A DNA stretch of 36,473 nt. Origin: Thermotogaceae bacterium. GTDB lineage: Bacteria > Thermotogota > Thermotogae > Thermotogales > Thermotogaceae. A program made the translations under genes and the position numbers. Numbering within the stretch: position 1 is the first letter of the stretch; each line of letters begins with the position of its first letter. Positions 1 to 6,589 of this stretch are shown here, one piece after another. The notes below the pieces were generated by a model. That model ran no database searches. It had not been told where the DNA came from and was given only the letters and a program-made list of their open reading frames with translations. Where the stretch lies: positions 1 through 36,473 of the forward strand of contig WGAO01000129.1 of assembly GCA_015489065.1 (NCBI GenBank). Direction: 5' to 3'.

Positions 1-1420
1 ATATAGGAAGTCCGTGAGTATCTTTCAGTATCTTTTCAACATTTTTTGGAGCTTTCCATGTCTTTCCAAGTCTTCTGTTCAAATATTCCAGGTGGAGGTT
101 CGCTTTCAGAGGGCCCGGTCTATTCAAAGCGAGAACATCTGAGAGCTCTTTCATGTTTTTTGGGGAGACATATTTAGCTATTTTTCTAGCTTCAGATGAT
201 TCGAGCTGGAATACCGCACTCGTAATCCCTCTTGATATCATCTCGTAAACTGGTTTCACATCTTTGTTTATTTCTGAAAAACCTTCTTTTGTCTCTTCTG
301 ATAATTTTTTCAGAAATGAAAGTGTTTTCAGACCTAAAACATCTATCTTCTCCACACCTATCATCTTTAGAGAATTCATATCGTATTCACATACCTTCAA
401 TCCGTTGTCTTCATAGTAAGGTAATATCATATCTTCTGAGGAGACTATTATCCCAGCTGCATGTATACTCCGTTTTATCGGTAATCCATACAAGGCCCTG
501 TAAAATCTCTTTGAAGATTCTCCGATATTTTCCAGTGCTTTTCTCAAAGAGTTTTCTCTGAGCGTGGTGTAAGTGGATATCAGGGAGACGAAAGAAAATC
601 TTTCTTTCAGAAGCTTTATCAATTCTCTTCTTCTCTCATCTTCGACATCTATATCGATGTCCGGCATCTCTTTTCTTCCTTCATTTATGAACCTTTCAAA
701 AATAAGGTCATAATCAAGAGGGTTGATTGAAGTTATCCCAATGGCATGAGCAAAGAGTGAACCAACAGCGCTTCCTCGTCCGGGACCTACGATTATTCCA
801 TTCTCTTTTGCCGTCTTTACTATAATTTGGACCGCTCTGAAATAATTCTCAAAATTTTTTCTCTTTATAAGGCTGTACTCGTATTCGAGCCTTTTTCTCC
901 AGCTTTCTGGATAATTTTGAATGCTCAACCAATTATCGGGTGGTTTTGGAAAGAATTGGGTTTCTCTGAGATCATAAGTTTGAAAATCTCCAATGGATAA
1001 CGGATCTTCTTCTTTTTCTTCCAAAGAAAAATCTCCTTTTAATGGCTCAAGCCCGAGAATTTTTCTCATAACTTCATAATTTCTCCTCGATCTTTTGTCC
1101 AAGTACATTACCGGCCTGAAACCTGAAAAATCTCTGACAATAACGCTTCGGATTTTCTTCAATCCTTTGCTTTTAAAAAGCACTAAATTTCTGTACCCCT
1201 CTTTGTTTTTTGCTATGAGAATCTTCTTTCCTATAACTATTGAGTGAATAGGAATCATTTTGTTCTTTCTCACGATTTCATTAAAGATGACATGTGCGTG
1301 AAAGTTTGGATCAGCTATGAGGACGGACCTGTATCCAAGGTCTTTGAATCTTTTCACAGCGCTTTCTATATTTATAACCGATCCTCTGAATGCATAAGGA
1401 GTGATGAGAACGGGAATCAT
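1..1420 (-). CDS. dnaE: DNA polymerase III alpha subunit (DnaE), 5' part; runs off the window start
   Basis: This is a C-family replicative polymerase; 473 codons are visible and the C-terminus lies outside the window. Visible motifs are GPGRGSAVGS (about residue 210), the catalytic acidic motif MPDIDID (residues 252-258), a third aspartate in EKIDVLGL (D360), SIHAAGIIVS and NRPGPL. All match DnaE palm and fingers motifs. The N-terminus (MIPVLITPYAFRG) replaces a normal PHP domain: the palm begins about 200 residues in, and the usual PHP HxH metal motif is missing. A short DnaE is, as far as I recall, typical of Thermotogota, which also carry PolC. The ATG at 1420 follows GGTGAT and lies 4 nt after the stop of the upstream small ORF, which suggests translational coupling. 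Confidence 0.93.
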   Translation of the reverse strand, partial: MIPVLITPYAFRGSVINIESAVKRFKDLGYRSVLIADPNFHAHVIFNEIVRKNKMIPIHSIVIGKKILIAKNKEGYRNLVLFKSKGLKKIRSVIVRDFSGFRPVMYLDKRSRRNYEVMRKILGLEPLKGDFSLEEKEEDPLSIGDFQTYDLRETQFFPKPPDNWLSIQNYPESWRKRLEYEYSLIKRKNFENYFRAVQIIVKTAKENGIIVGPGRGSAVGSLFAHAIGITSINPLDYDLIFERFINEGRKEMPDIDIDVEDERRRELIKLLKERFSFVSLISTYTTLRENSLRKALENIGESSKRFYRALYGLPIKRSIHAAGIIVSSEDMILPYYEDNGLKVCEYDMNSLKMIGVEKIDVLGLKTLSFLKKLSEETKEGFSEINKDVKPVYEMISRGITSAVFQLESSEARKIAKYVSPKNMKELSDVLALNRPGPLKANLHLEYLNRRLGKTWKAPKNVEKILKDTHGLPI

Positions 1421-1424
1421 GATA

Positions 1425-1706
1425 TCACCACGGAGTCTTTGATTTTGCAGCTATTGTGGAGATTTTCAAAACTTTCAATTTGTTCTTGTTTGCATCCCTT
1501 CTCTTATCGTTATCGATAATTCGAATTTGCTCGTGCTCAGAAAGTGGCAATATGATCATCATATCTTTCTTTCCTATGTTGTTCTTCTTTCTTTGCAATA
1601 AGAACAAATCCGCTATCTGTCTAGTTCTATCGTTTCGTAATCTGGCATATATCTTTTTCGTGTATGGAAACGCCTGTTTGTAATTTGTAGCTTTGATGGC
1701 ACTCAA
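1425..1706 (-). CDS. Small basic hypothetical protein coupled to dnaE
   Basis: This 93-aa lysine- and arginine-rich ORF has no family that I recognise. It begins at a TTG preceded by a very good ribosome site (GAGGTGAT, then 2-3 nt). It ends 4 nt before the dnaE ATG, so its translation probably feeds dnaE. There is no membrane segment and no cysteine cluster; the middle (RLRNDRTRQIADLFLLQRKKNN) is strongly basic and could bind nucleic acid, which is inference. A TATAGT box lies upstream at about 1768-1773, but without a good -35. Overlapping ORFs on the other strand are shadows without ribosome sites. The start signal and spacing are the main support for it being real. Confidence 0.55.
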   Translation of the reverse strand: MSAIKATNYKQAFPYTKKIYARLRNDRTRQIADLFLLQRKKNNIGKKDMMIILPLSEHEQIRIIDNDKRRDANKNKLKVLKISTIAAKSKTPW

Positions 1707-1804
1707 ATTATCACCTCGAATAGAAAGGAGTCATGAGAAAACCTATATGTAGATCTTAGAGGGAAATTCTACTATAAATCTTGCATCTTTATTAAAGTAA
1801 AAAG

Positions 1805-1878
1805 CGTGCCCGGCGGGATTTGAACCCGCGACCCCCGGATCCGCAGTCCGATGCTCTATCCAGCTGAGCTACGGGCAC
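1805..1878 (-). tRNA. tRNA-Arg, anticodon GCG
   Basis: It folds as a full cloverleaf: acceptor GTGCCCG/CGGGCAC, D stem GCTC/GAGC, anticodon stem TCGGA/TCCGG with loop CTGCGGA, variable GGGTC, T stem GCGGG/CCCGC with loop TTCAAAT, and discriminator G. The anticodon GCG reads CGC and CGU (Arg). CCA is not encoded. Most bacteria read these codons with an A34 (inosine) tRNA, so the G34 form is notable. It lies downstream of tRNA-Ser, with a terminator-like hairpin between the two. Confidence 0.93.
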
Positions 1879-1883
1879 GTTTA

Positions 1884-1910
1884 TAAAGAAAAGGCGGGTT
1901 ATCCCCGCCT
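1884..1910 (-). terminator. Hairpin plus T-tract after tRNA-Ser
   Basis: On the minus strand the stem AGGCGGG / CCCGCCT closes loop GATAA and is followed by TTTCTTTAT. The first stem base is the terminal A of the tRNA-Ser CCA. The 5' arm is also complementary to the tRNA-Ser acceptor 3' strand. The hairpin sits before tRNA-Arg, so it must leak, or act as a processing signal, if both tRNAs share one promoter. Confidence 0.65.
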
Positions 1911-1999
1911 GGCGGGGGGAGTGGGATTCGAACCCACGGTGGGGAAAACCCCACACTTGCTTAGCAGGCAAGCGCCTTAGGCCACTCGGCCATCCCCCC
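1910..1999 (-). tRNA. tRNA-Ser, anticodon GCU
   Basis: Long-variable-arm class II tRNA. The acceptor is GGGGGGA/TCCCCCC, the anticodon stem is CTTGC/GCAAG with loop CTGCTAA, the variable arm is a TGTGGGG/CCCCACC hairpin, and the T arm GTGGG-TTCGAAT-CCCAC is normal. The discriminator is G, as usual for serine, and CCA is encoded. The anticodon GCT reads AGC and AGU. It is transcribed from the promoter at 2013-2042 and is the first gene of the minus-strand tRNA pair. Confidence 0.96.
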
Positions 2000-2012
2000 G
2001 AAAGCGATAAGC

Positions 2013-2042
2013 ATTGTACCACATAGTTTTGGTTTTTTTCAA
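2013..2042 (-). promoter_or_regulatory. Promoter of tRNA-Ser/tRNA-Arg
   Basis: On the minus strand TTGAAA (2042-2037), an 18-nt spacer and TACAAT (2018-2013) are followed 13 nt later by the tRNA 5' end. TGG before TACAAT also makes an extended -10. This is a strong sigma-A type promoter, as expected for a stable RNA. Confidence 0.8.
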
Positions 2043-2120
2043 GCTATCGAGATGTATCTTATGAAATTAATTTACGAAAATAACCGTTGCTATGGACAAC
2101 TAAAATTTATTTTTTTAAGT

Positions 2121-2190
2121 TTCGAACATCTAGGGAGGGTGCGTGTAAGATACATGCAAAAGGAAAAGAATTACACTTAGCGTGTTCGAA
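2121..2190. repeat. Nested inverted repeats between divergent promoters
   Basis: TTCGAACA (2121-2128) is repeated inverted as TGTTCGAA (2183-2190). Inside it GTGTAA (2143-2148) is repeated inverted as TTACAC (2171-2176). The element ends 16 nt before the -35 box of the liv promoter. It could be a two-site operator for a DNA-looping regulator or a folded RNA. No known riboswitch consensus is seen. Confidence 0.5.
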
Positions 2191-2206
2191 GTTTCGTAAA
2201 AAAGGA

Positions 2207-2235
2207 TTGACAGATAAAGACTCACAGTTTAACAT
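2207..2235 (+). promoter_or_regulatory. Promoter of the liv operon
   Basis: A perfect -35 TTGACA (2207-2212), a 17-nt spacer and TAACAT (2230-2235) lie 54 nt before the livH start. No other comparable promoter is seen between here and livH. The nested inverted repeat lies directly upstream. Confidence 0.75.
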
Positions 2236-2288
2236 TTGTGAAAATCAGAGTGGTCATTTATGTCTTTCATCCTGGGAGGTGAGATCGG

Positions 2289-3197
2289 ATGAATCAGGGG
2301 GTATTTTTCCTCCAGAATCTTTTTAACGCTTTGATGCTTGGAGGCCTTTACGCACTTATAGCAGTTGGATACACTATGGTCTACGGAATCTTGAGACTCA
2401 TCAATTTTGCTCACGGTGACATCATGATGATGGGAGTTTACTTCGCTTTCTATACGGCAGTTATCTTTTCAGCACCCCCGCTAGTCGCCGCTATAGTCGC
2501 AGTGGCGGGAGCAGCAGGGCTCGGTTTCTTGATAGACAGGATAGCGTATAAACCTCTCAGAAATGCCCCGAGAATCTCGGCTCTCATCACGGCTATCGGT
2601 ATGTCATTCTTTCTTGAAAGCTTTGCCGTCGTTGCGTTTGGAGCAGTTCCGAAACCGTTCATACAGATATTCAAGGACAAAACCATACTCAATAAAGTTG
2701 TTATGCTTGGTGGAGCAAGAATACCTCTGTTAACATTTCTAGTTATACTTTTAACGCTCGTAATATTTGCAGTTCTTTTCTTGATAGTCTACAAAACGAA
2801 GATAGGAATGGCCATGAGGGCTATATCAATGGATATACCAACAACCGCTCTTATGGGTATAAATGTTGATGGAGTCATAGGATTTACTTTCGCTCTCGGC
2901 TCCGCGCTCGCAGCTGCGAGCGGTATAATGTGGGCGATGAGATATCCAAATGTCTACCCATATATGGGATTCATGCCTGGAATGAAGGCGTTTATAGCTG
3001 CGGTCGTTGGAGGAATAGGATCTATACCGGGTGCGGTTGTTGGAGGGCTTCTTCTCGGTTTCATAGAGATATTCATGGTTTCATACTTTCCAACTATGTC
3101 AGGTTACAGGGATGCTTTCGCGTTCATAATTCTCATACTCATACTCATGTTCAAGCCATCCGGAATCCTTGGTAAAAAATCAGTGGAGAAGGTGTGA
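2289..3197 (+). CDS. livH: Branched-chain amino-acid ABC transporter permease (LivH type)
   Basis: A 302-aa inner-membrane permease, the usual length for LivH. The start LFNALMLGGLYALIAVGYTMVYGILRLINFAHGD carries the family pattern GLxYALxAxGxTxxYGxxxxxNFAHG, and IGSIPGAVVGGLLLG near the C-terminus is the coupling region to the ATPases. About eight hydrophobic helices are visible. It pairs with LivM to form the channel of a HAAT-family importer. The ATG follows GGGAGGTGA with a 6-nt spacer and is the first gene after the liv promoter. Substrate choice within the family (leucine, isoleucine, valine or other amino acids) cannot be read from sequence. Confidence 0.94.
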   Translation: MNQGVFFLQNLFNALMLGGLYALIAVGYTMVYGILRLINFAHGDIMMMGVYFAFYTAVIFSAPPLVAAIVAVAGAAGLGFLIDRIAYKPLRNAPRISALITAIGMSFFLESFAVVAFGAVPKPFIQIFKDKTILNKVVMLGGARIPLLTFLVILLTLVIFAVLFLIVYKTKIGMAMRAISMDIPTTALMGINVDGVIGFTFALGSALAAASGIMWAMRYPNVYPYMGFMPGMKAFIAAVVGGIGSIPGAVVGGLLLGFIEIFMVSYFPTMSGYRDAFAFIILILILMFKPSGILGKKSVEKV

Positions 3198-3201
3198 TAG
3201 C

Positions 3202-4272
3202 ATGGTGGAGAAGAGGCTGAGCACAAAAACACAGGTTATTCTTACTTTGATATTCATACTGGTGATGGCCCTTCTTCTTTGGTGGGCAGATAAGGGGTTT
3301 GACAGTTACAAACAGAGGGTTCTTAGGCTTATAGGGATATACGCGATAATGGCTGTGAGTTTGAATCTCATAAATGGTATAACTGGTATATTCTCGCTTG
3401 GACACGCTGGATTTATACTCGTAGGTGCGTACACCGCAGCAATTCTCACTCTTACACCTGCCGAAAAAGAGATGTCATACCTTTTCGGAATACAGCCTTG
3501 GATAAAAAACCTGCACGCCGATTTCTTTACGGCCACTCTAGCAGGTGGGGCTGTAGCGGCATTCTCAGCGTTTTTAATAGGTTGGCCAGTTTTGAGGCTT
3601 TCCGGTGACTACCTTGCGATAGCGTCTTTGGGATTTGCTGAGATAGTTAGAATATGGGCTAACAACGCGCTCACAGTTACAAACGGGCCTCTTGGACTGA
3701 AAGCCATACCGGAGTATTCCACAACTTGGTGGATATACGGATGGCTCCTCTTCACAGTCGTATTTATAGCGAGTCTCGTCTACTCAAGCTATGGAAGGGC
3801 TCTTAAAGCTATCAGAGAAGACAGGATAGCAGCTGAGGCTATGGGGATAAATGTCTTCAAACATCAACTGATGTCATTCGTTGTGGGAGCGTTCTTTGCA
3901 GGGGTTTCTGGATCGCTCTATGCTCACTGGCTTACAACCATAGATCCAAGGATAACCACCATGGGCCCGATGCTTACATTCTACATATTGATAATGATTG
4001 TTCTTGGGGGACTCGGAAGTATTACGGGATCTCTGATAGGTGCAGCTGTGTTTGCGATACTTTTCGAGTGGTTAAGAGATCTTGAACAACCGTTCAGTTT
4101 CTTTGGAATACAGGTTCCTGGGATACCCGGTATGAGGATACTCGTGATATCCGCTCTATTCATAGCGGTTATGATCTTCTGGCAAAGGGGCATCATGGGA
4201 AGAGAAGAGCTCACTTGGAACAATCTTTATAAATGGTTCTTTGGAAGGAAGAAGGAAGGTGAAAGGTCATGA
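3202..4272 (+). CDS. livM: Branched-chain amino-acid ABC transporter permease (LivM type)
   Basis: A 356-aa permease, the second channel subunit. Family signatures seen are YAIMAVSLNLINGITGIFSLGHAGF near the N-terminus and LGGLGSITGSLIGAAVF in the C-terminal EAA-like coupling loop. The frame is open from 3169, but that start would overlap livH. The ATG at 3202, 4 nt after the livH stop and behind AAGGTGTGAT, is preferred. Its N-terminus (MVEKRLSTKTQ) is cytoplasmic and is followed by a helix. It overlaps livG by ATGA. A loop of about 30 residues between the second and third helices (around YLFGIQPWIKNLHADF) is somewhat long. Confidence 0.93.
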   Translation: MVEKRLSTKTQVILTLIFILVMALLLWWADKGFDSYKQRVLRLIGIYAIMAVSLNLINGITGIFSLGHAGFILVGAYTAAILTLTPAEKEMSYLFGIQPWIKNLHADFFTATLAGGAVAAFSAFLIGWPVLRLSGDYLAIASLGFAEIVRIWANNALTVTNGPLGLKAIPEYSTTWWIYGWLLFTVVFIASLVYSSYGRALKAIREDRIAAEAMGINVFKHQLMSFVVGAFFAGVSGSLYAHWLTTIDPRITTMGPMLTFYILIMIVLGGLGSITGSLIGAAVFAILFEWLRDLEQPFSFFGIQVPGIPGMRILVISALFIAVMIFWQRGIMGREELTWNNLYKWFFGRKKEGERS

Positions 4273-5162
4273 GCGAAGATAGAGTAAAACAACTTGAAGA
4301 AAAGGTTGCAGAGCTTGAGGTAGAGGTCAACAAGCCCATACTGATACTCGATCATGTCACAATGCAGTTCGGAGGGTTGATAGCTGTCAATGACTTTCAC
4401 AACAAAGTTATAAAGGGAGAGCTCTTGGGTCTTATCGGTCCAAACGGAGCCGGTAAGACAACGGTTTTCAATGTTATAACTGGGATATACTATCCAACCA
4501 AGGGAAGAATCATATTCGATGACATAGATATAACACCATTTAGGCCTTATCAGATAACTCACTTGGGTATAGCGAGGACATTTCAGAATATCAGGCTCTT
4601 CTATGATCTTACGGTTCTTGATAATGTTCTTGTGGCTCAGCATCATGAACTTTCCAACCCGGACGCAGATAGGATATTGATAAGGAATGGAAAGCCTCCT
4701 AAAAACACCAAGAGGTTTTGGTTCTGGAGAGCCGTTACAAAACTTGGTTACATATCAAAAGAGAGAGAAATGGTTGAAAGAGCGAAAGATCTTATAGAAA
4801 GAGTTGGATTGTCGCATGTCATGTATGAAAAAGCTTCGGCACTCCCGTATGGAGAGCAAAGGAAGCTCGAAATAGCTAGAGCTCTTGCGACGAAGCCGAA
4901 ACTGCTTCTTTTGGATGAACCCGCAGCTGGAATGAATCCGAAGGAATCTGAAGACCTAATGGAGTTTATAAGAAAAGTAAGGGACGATTTCAATGTCACG
5001 ATTCTTCTTATTGAGCATGACATGAAGGTTGTTATGGGAGTTTGTGAGAGGATAATCGTTATGGACTACGGAAAGATAATTGCCGAAGGCACACCTGAGG
5101 AGATACAAAACAATCCGAGGGTTATTGAGGCTTACCTCGGAAAGGAGTGGGAGAATGTCTGA
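4269..5162 (+). CDS. livG: Branched-chain amino-acid ABC transporter ATPase (LivG type)
   Basis: A 297-aa ATPase of the importer. It shows Walker A GPNGAGKTT, signature LPYGEQRKLEIARALA, Walker B LLLLDEPAAGM and switch histidine in LIEHDMKVV. The GMNPKE stretch and long central region are typical of LivG, which is usually about 255 aa. The extra length includes about 22 N-terminal residues (VKQLEEKVAELEVEV) with a short coiled-coil heptad pattern before the normal start region PILILDHVTMQFGG. No better start exists downstream, and the ATG has a GAAGGTGAAAGG ribosome site. It overlaps livM by 4 nt and livF by 8 nt. Confidence 0.94.
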   Translation: MSEDRVKQLEEKVAELEVEVNKPILILDHVTMQFGGLIAVNDFHNKVIKGELLGLIGPNGAGKTTVFNVITGIYYPTKGRIIFDDIDITPFRPYQITHLGIARTFQNIRLFYDLTVLDNVLVAQHHELSNPDADRILIRNGKPPKNTKRFWFWRAVTKLGYISKEREMVERAKDLIERVGLSHVMYEKASALPYGEQRKLEIARALATKPKLLLLDEPAAGMNPKESEDLMEFIRKVRDDFNVTILLIEHDMKVVMGVCERIIVMDYGKIIAEGTPEEIQNNPRVIEAYLGKEWENV

Positions 5163-5877
5163 GGAAATAGTTCTCCAGCTTGAGAATTTACATGTCTACT
5201 ATGGAGCGATACACGCTATAAAAGGGATAAATGTCAAAGTTCCGAGAGGGAAGATTATAACGCTCATAGGAGCGAACGGTGCTGGAAAAACTACTACTCT
5301 TTCAACGATAGCAGGCCTTGTGAAAGCGAAGACAGGGAAAGTCGTATTTGAGGGAAGAGATATAACTAACAAGCCAGCGCACATCGTAAACAGGATGGGA
5401 ATAGCTCTTGTTCCGGAAGGAAGAAGGATTTTTCCAGGGCTCACCGTTTATGAAAATCTCATGATGGGAGCCTACAACAGAAAAGACAAAGATGGTATAG
5501 AAAGAGATTTAGAATGGATATTCCAACTCTTTCCAAGGCTCAAGGAAAGGATCAAGCAGCTTGGTGGAACTCTTTCAGGTGGTGAGCAGCAGATGCTAGC
5601 TATAAGCAGGGCCCTTATGAGTAGACCTAAACTCCTGATGATGGACGAGCCGTCTTTGGGGCTTGCTCCCATACTTGTCGATGAAGTCTTTGAAGTCATA
5701 AAGAAGATAAATGAGGAGGGAACCACCATACTCTTAGTTGAGCAAAATGCTCTTGGAGCTTTGAAAATATCTCACTATGGATATGTCTTAGAGACTGGGA
5801 GTATTGTTCTTGAGGGTCCATCGAACGAGCTGCTTGAGAATGATATGGTGAGGAAAGCTTACCTTGGTGTTGCGTAA
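5155..5877 (+). CDS. livF: Branched-chain amino-acid ABC transporter ATPase (LivF type)
   Basis: A 240-aa ATPase, normal for LivF. It shows Walker A GANGAGKTT, signature LSGGEQQMLAISRALM, Walker B LLMMDEPSLGLAP and LVEQNA. The LivF hallmark VPEGRRIFPGLTVYENL is present. The frame is open further upstream, but the ATG at 5155 (MSEEIVLQLENLHVYYG) follows AAAGGAGTGGGAGA and overlaps livG by 8 nt, as expected for coupled subunits. It forms the ATPase heterodimer with LivG. Confidence 0.95.
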   Translation: MSEEIVLQLENLHVYYGAIHAIKGINVKVPRGKIITLIGANGAGKTTTLSTIAGLVKAKTGKVVFEGRDITNKPAHIVNRMGIALVPEGRRIFPGLTVYENLMMGAYNRKDKDGIERDLEWIFQLFPRLKERIKQLGGTLSGGEQQMLAISRALMSRPKLLMMDEPSLGLAPILVDEVFEVIKKINEEGTTILLVEQNALGALKISHYGYVLETGSIVLEGPSNELLENDMVRKAYLGVA

Positions 5878-5889
5878 GGGGGTGATATT

Positions 5890-6528
5890 GTGCTCGTATC
5901 AGATGTTATGACAACGAGAGTTATAAGCATTACACCAGATACTTCAGTTAACGAAGCTATGAGAATTCTAAAAGAGAACAAGATAAGAAGGCTTCCGGTA
6001 ACAGATGGACATGGAAATATCATAGGTATAGTTACCGAGAAAGACCTTAAATCCGCCATGCCTTCAATGGCTACAACACTTGATATATGGGAGATTCACG
6101 CAGCTCTTGAAAAGATAAAAGTGGAGGAAATAATGACAAAGAATGTTATCACCGTTAGAGATAATGAACCTCTCGAAGGAGCTGCTAAGATCATGGCGGA
6201 AAAGAAAATAGGAGCTCTTCCCGTTCTGGATGAGGACAATCATCTTGTGGGGATAATAACAGAATCCGATATATTCAGAACTTTTGTTAAAATGTTGGGT
6301 GCTAATAGAGATGGTATAAGGTATACATTTCTATCCTCTGATAGGCCGGGGGTCATTTCAGAGTTAGCTCAGAGAGTAAAGAGCGCTGGTGGCAACATAA
6401 TAGCGATATCTTCATTCCCTCAAGATGATAAGTATTTGATAGTGATAAAAGTTGCTGGTTTAGATCATGATAAATTCGTTGAATCTCTGAGAGATTGTAC
6501 AGCAAAGCTTCTTTACTTTCACAAGTAA
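5890..6528 (+). CDS. CBS-CBS-ACT domain protein (AcuB-like) in the liv operon
   Basis: A 212-aa soluble protein. Two CBS repeats are visible: VSDVMTTRVISITPDTSV...IVTEKDL (about 1-60) and VEEIMTKNVITVRDNEPL...IITESDIF (about 80-135). They are followed by an ACT-like domain, SDRPGVISELAQRVKSAGGNI (about 145-212). CBS pairs bind adenine nucleotides and ACT domains bind amino acids, so a sensor of energy state and branched-chain amino acids is plausible; this is inference. AcuB has the same domain order. The GTG start follows GGGGGTGATATT, 12 nt after livF and before the binding-protein gene, so it is co-transcribed with the transporter. Confidence 0.85.
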   Translation: MLVSDVMTTRVISITPDTSVNEAMRILKENKIRRLPVTDGHGNIIGIVTEKDLKSAMPSMATTLDIWEIHAALEKIKVEEIMTKNVITVRDNEPLEGAAKIMAEKKIGALPVLDEDNHLVGIITESDIFRTFVKMLGANRDGIRYTFLSSDRPGVISELAQRVKSAGGNIIAISSFPQDDKYLIVIKVAGLDHDKFVESLRDCTAKLLYFHK

Positions 6529-6589
6529 TTGATGTAGAATACCAGCAAGTTTTTTTATAAAAATTCCTTGAAAGGGGAGGTGGGCATTT

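Noticed and set aside
2121-2190. T-box or known riboswitch before the liv operon
   Set aside because: The block lies upstream of the only good promoter, and no T-box or other riboswitch consensus is present.
2087-2326. 79-aa open frame upstream of livH
   Set aside because: It crosses the liv promoter, has no ribosome site and resembles nothing; it is a chance frame.
3169-3201. Upstream start for livM inside livH
   Set aside because: It has no ribosome site at that position. The ATG at 3202 has one and sits 4 nt after the livH stop.
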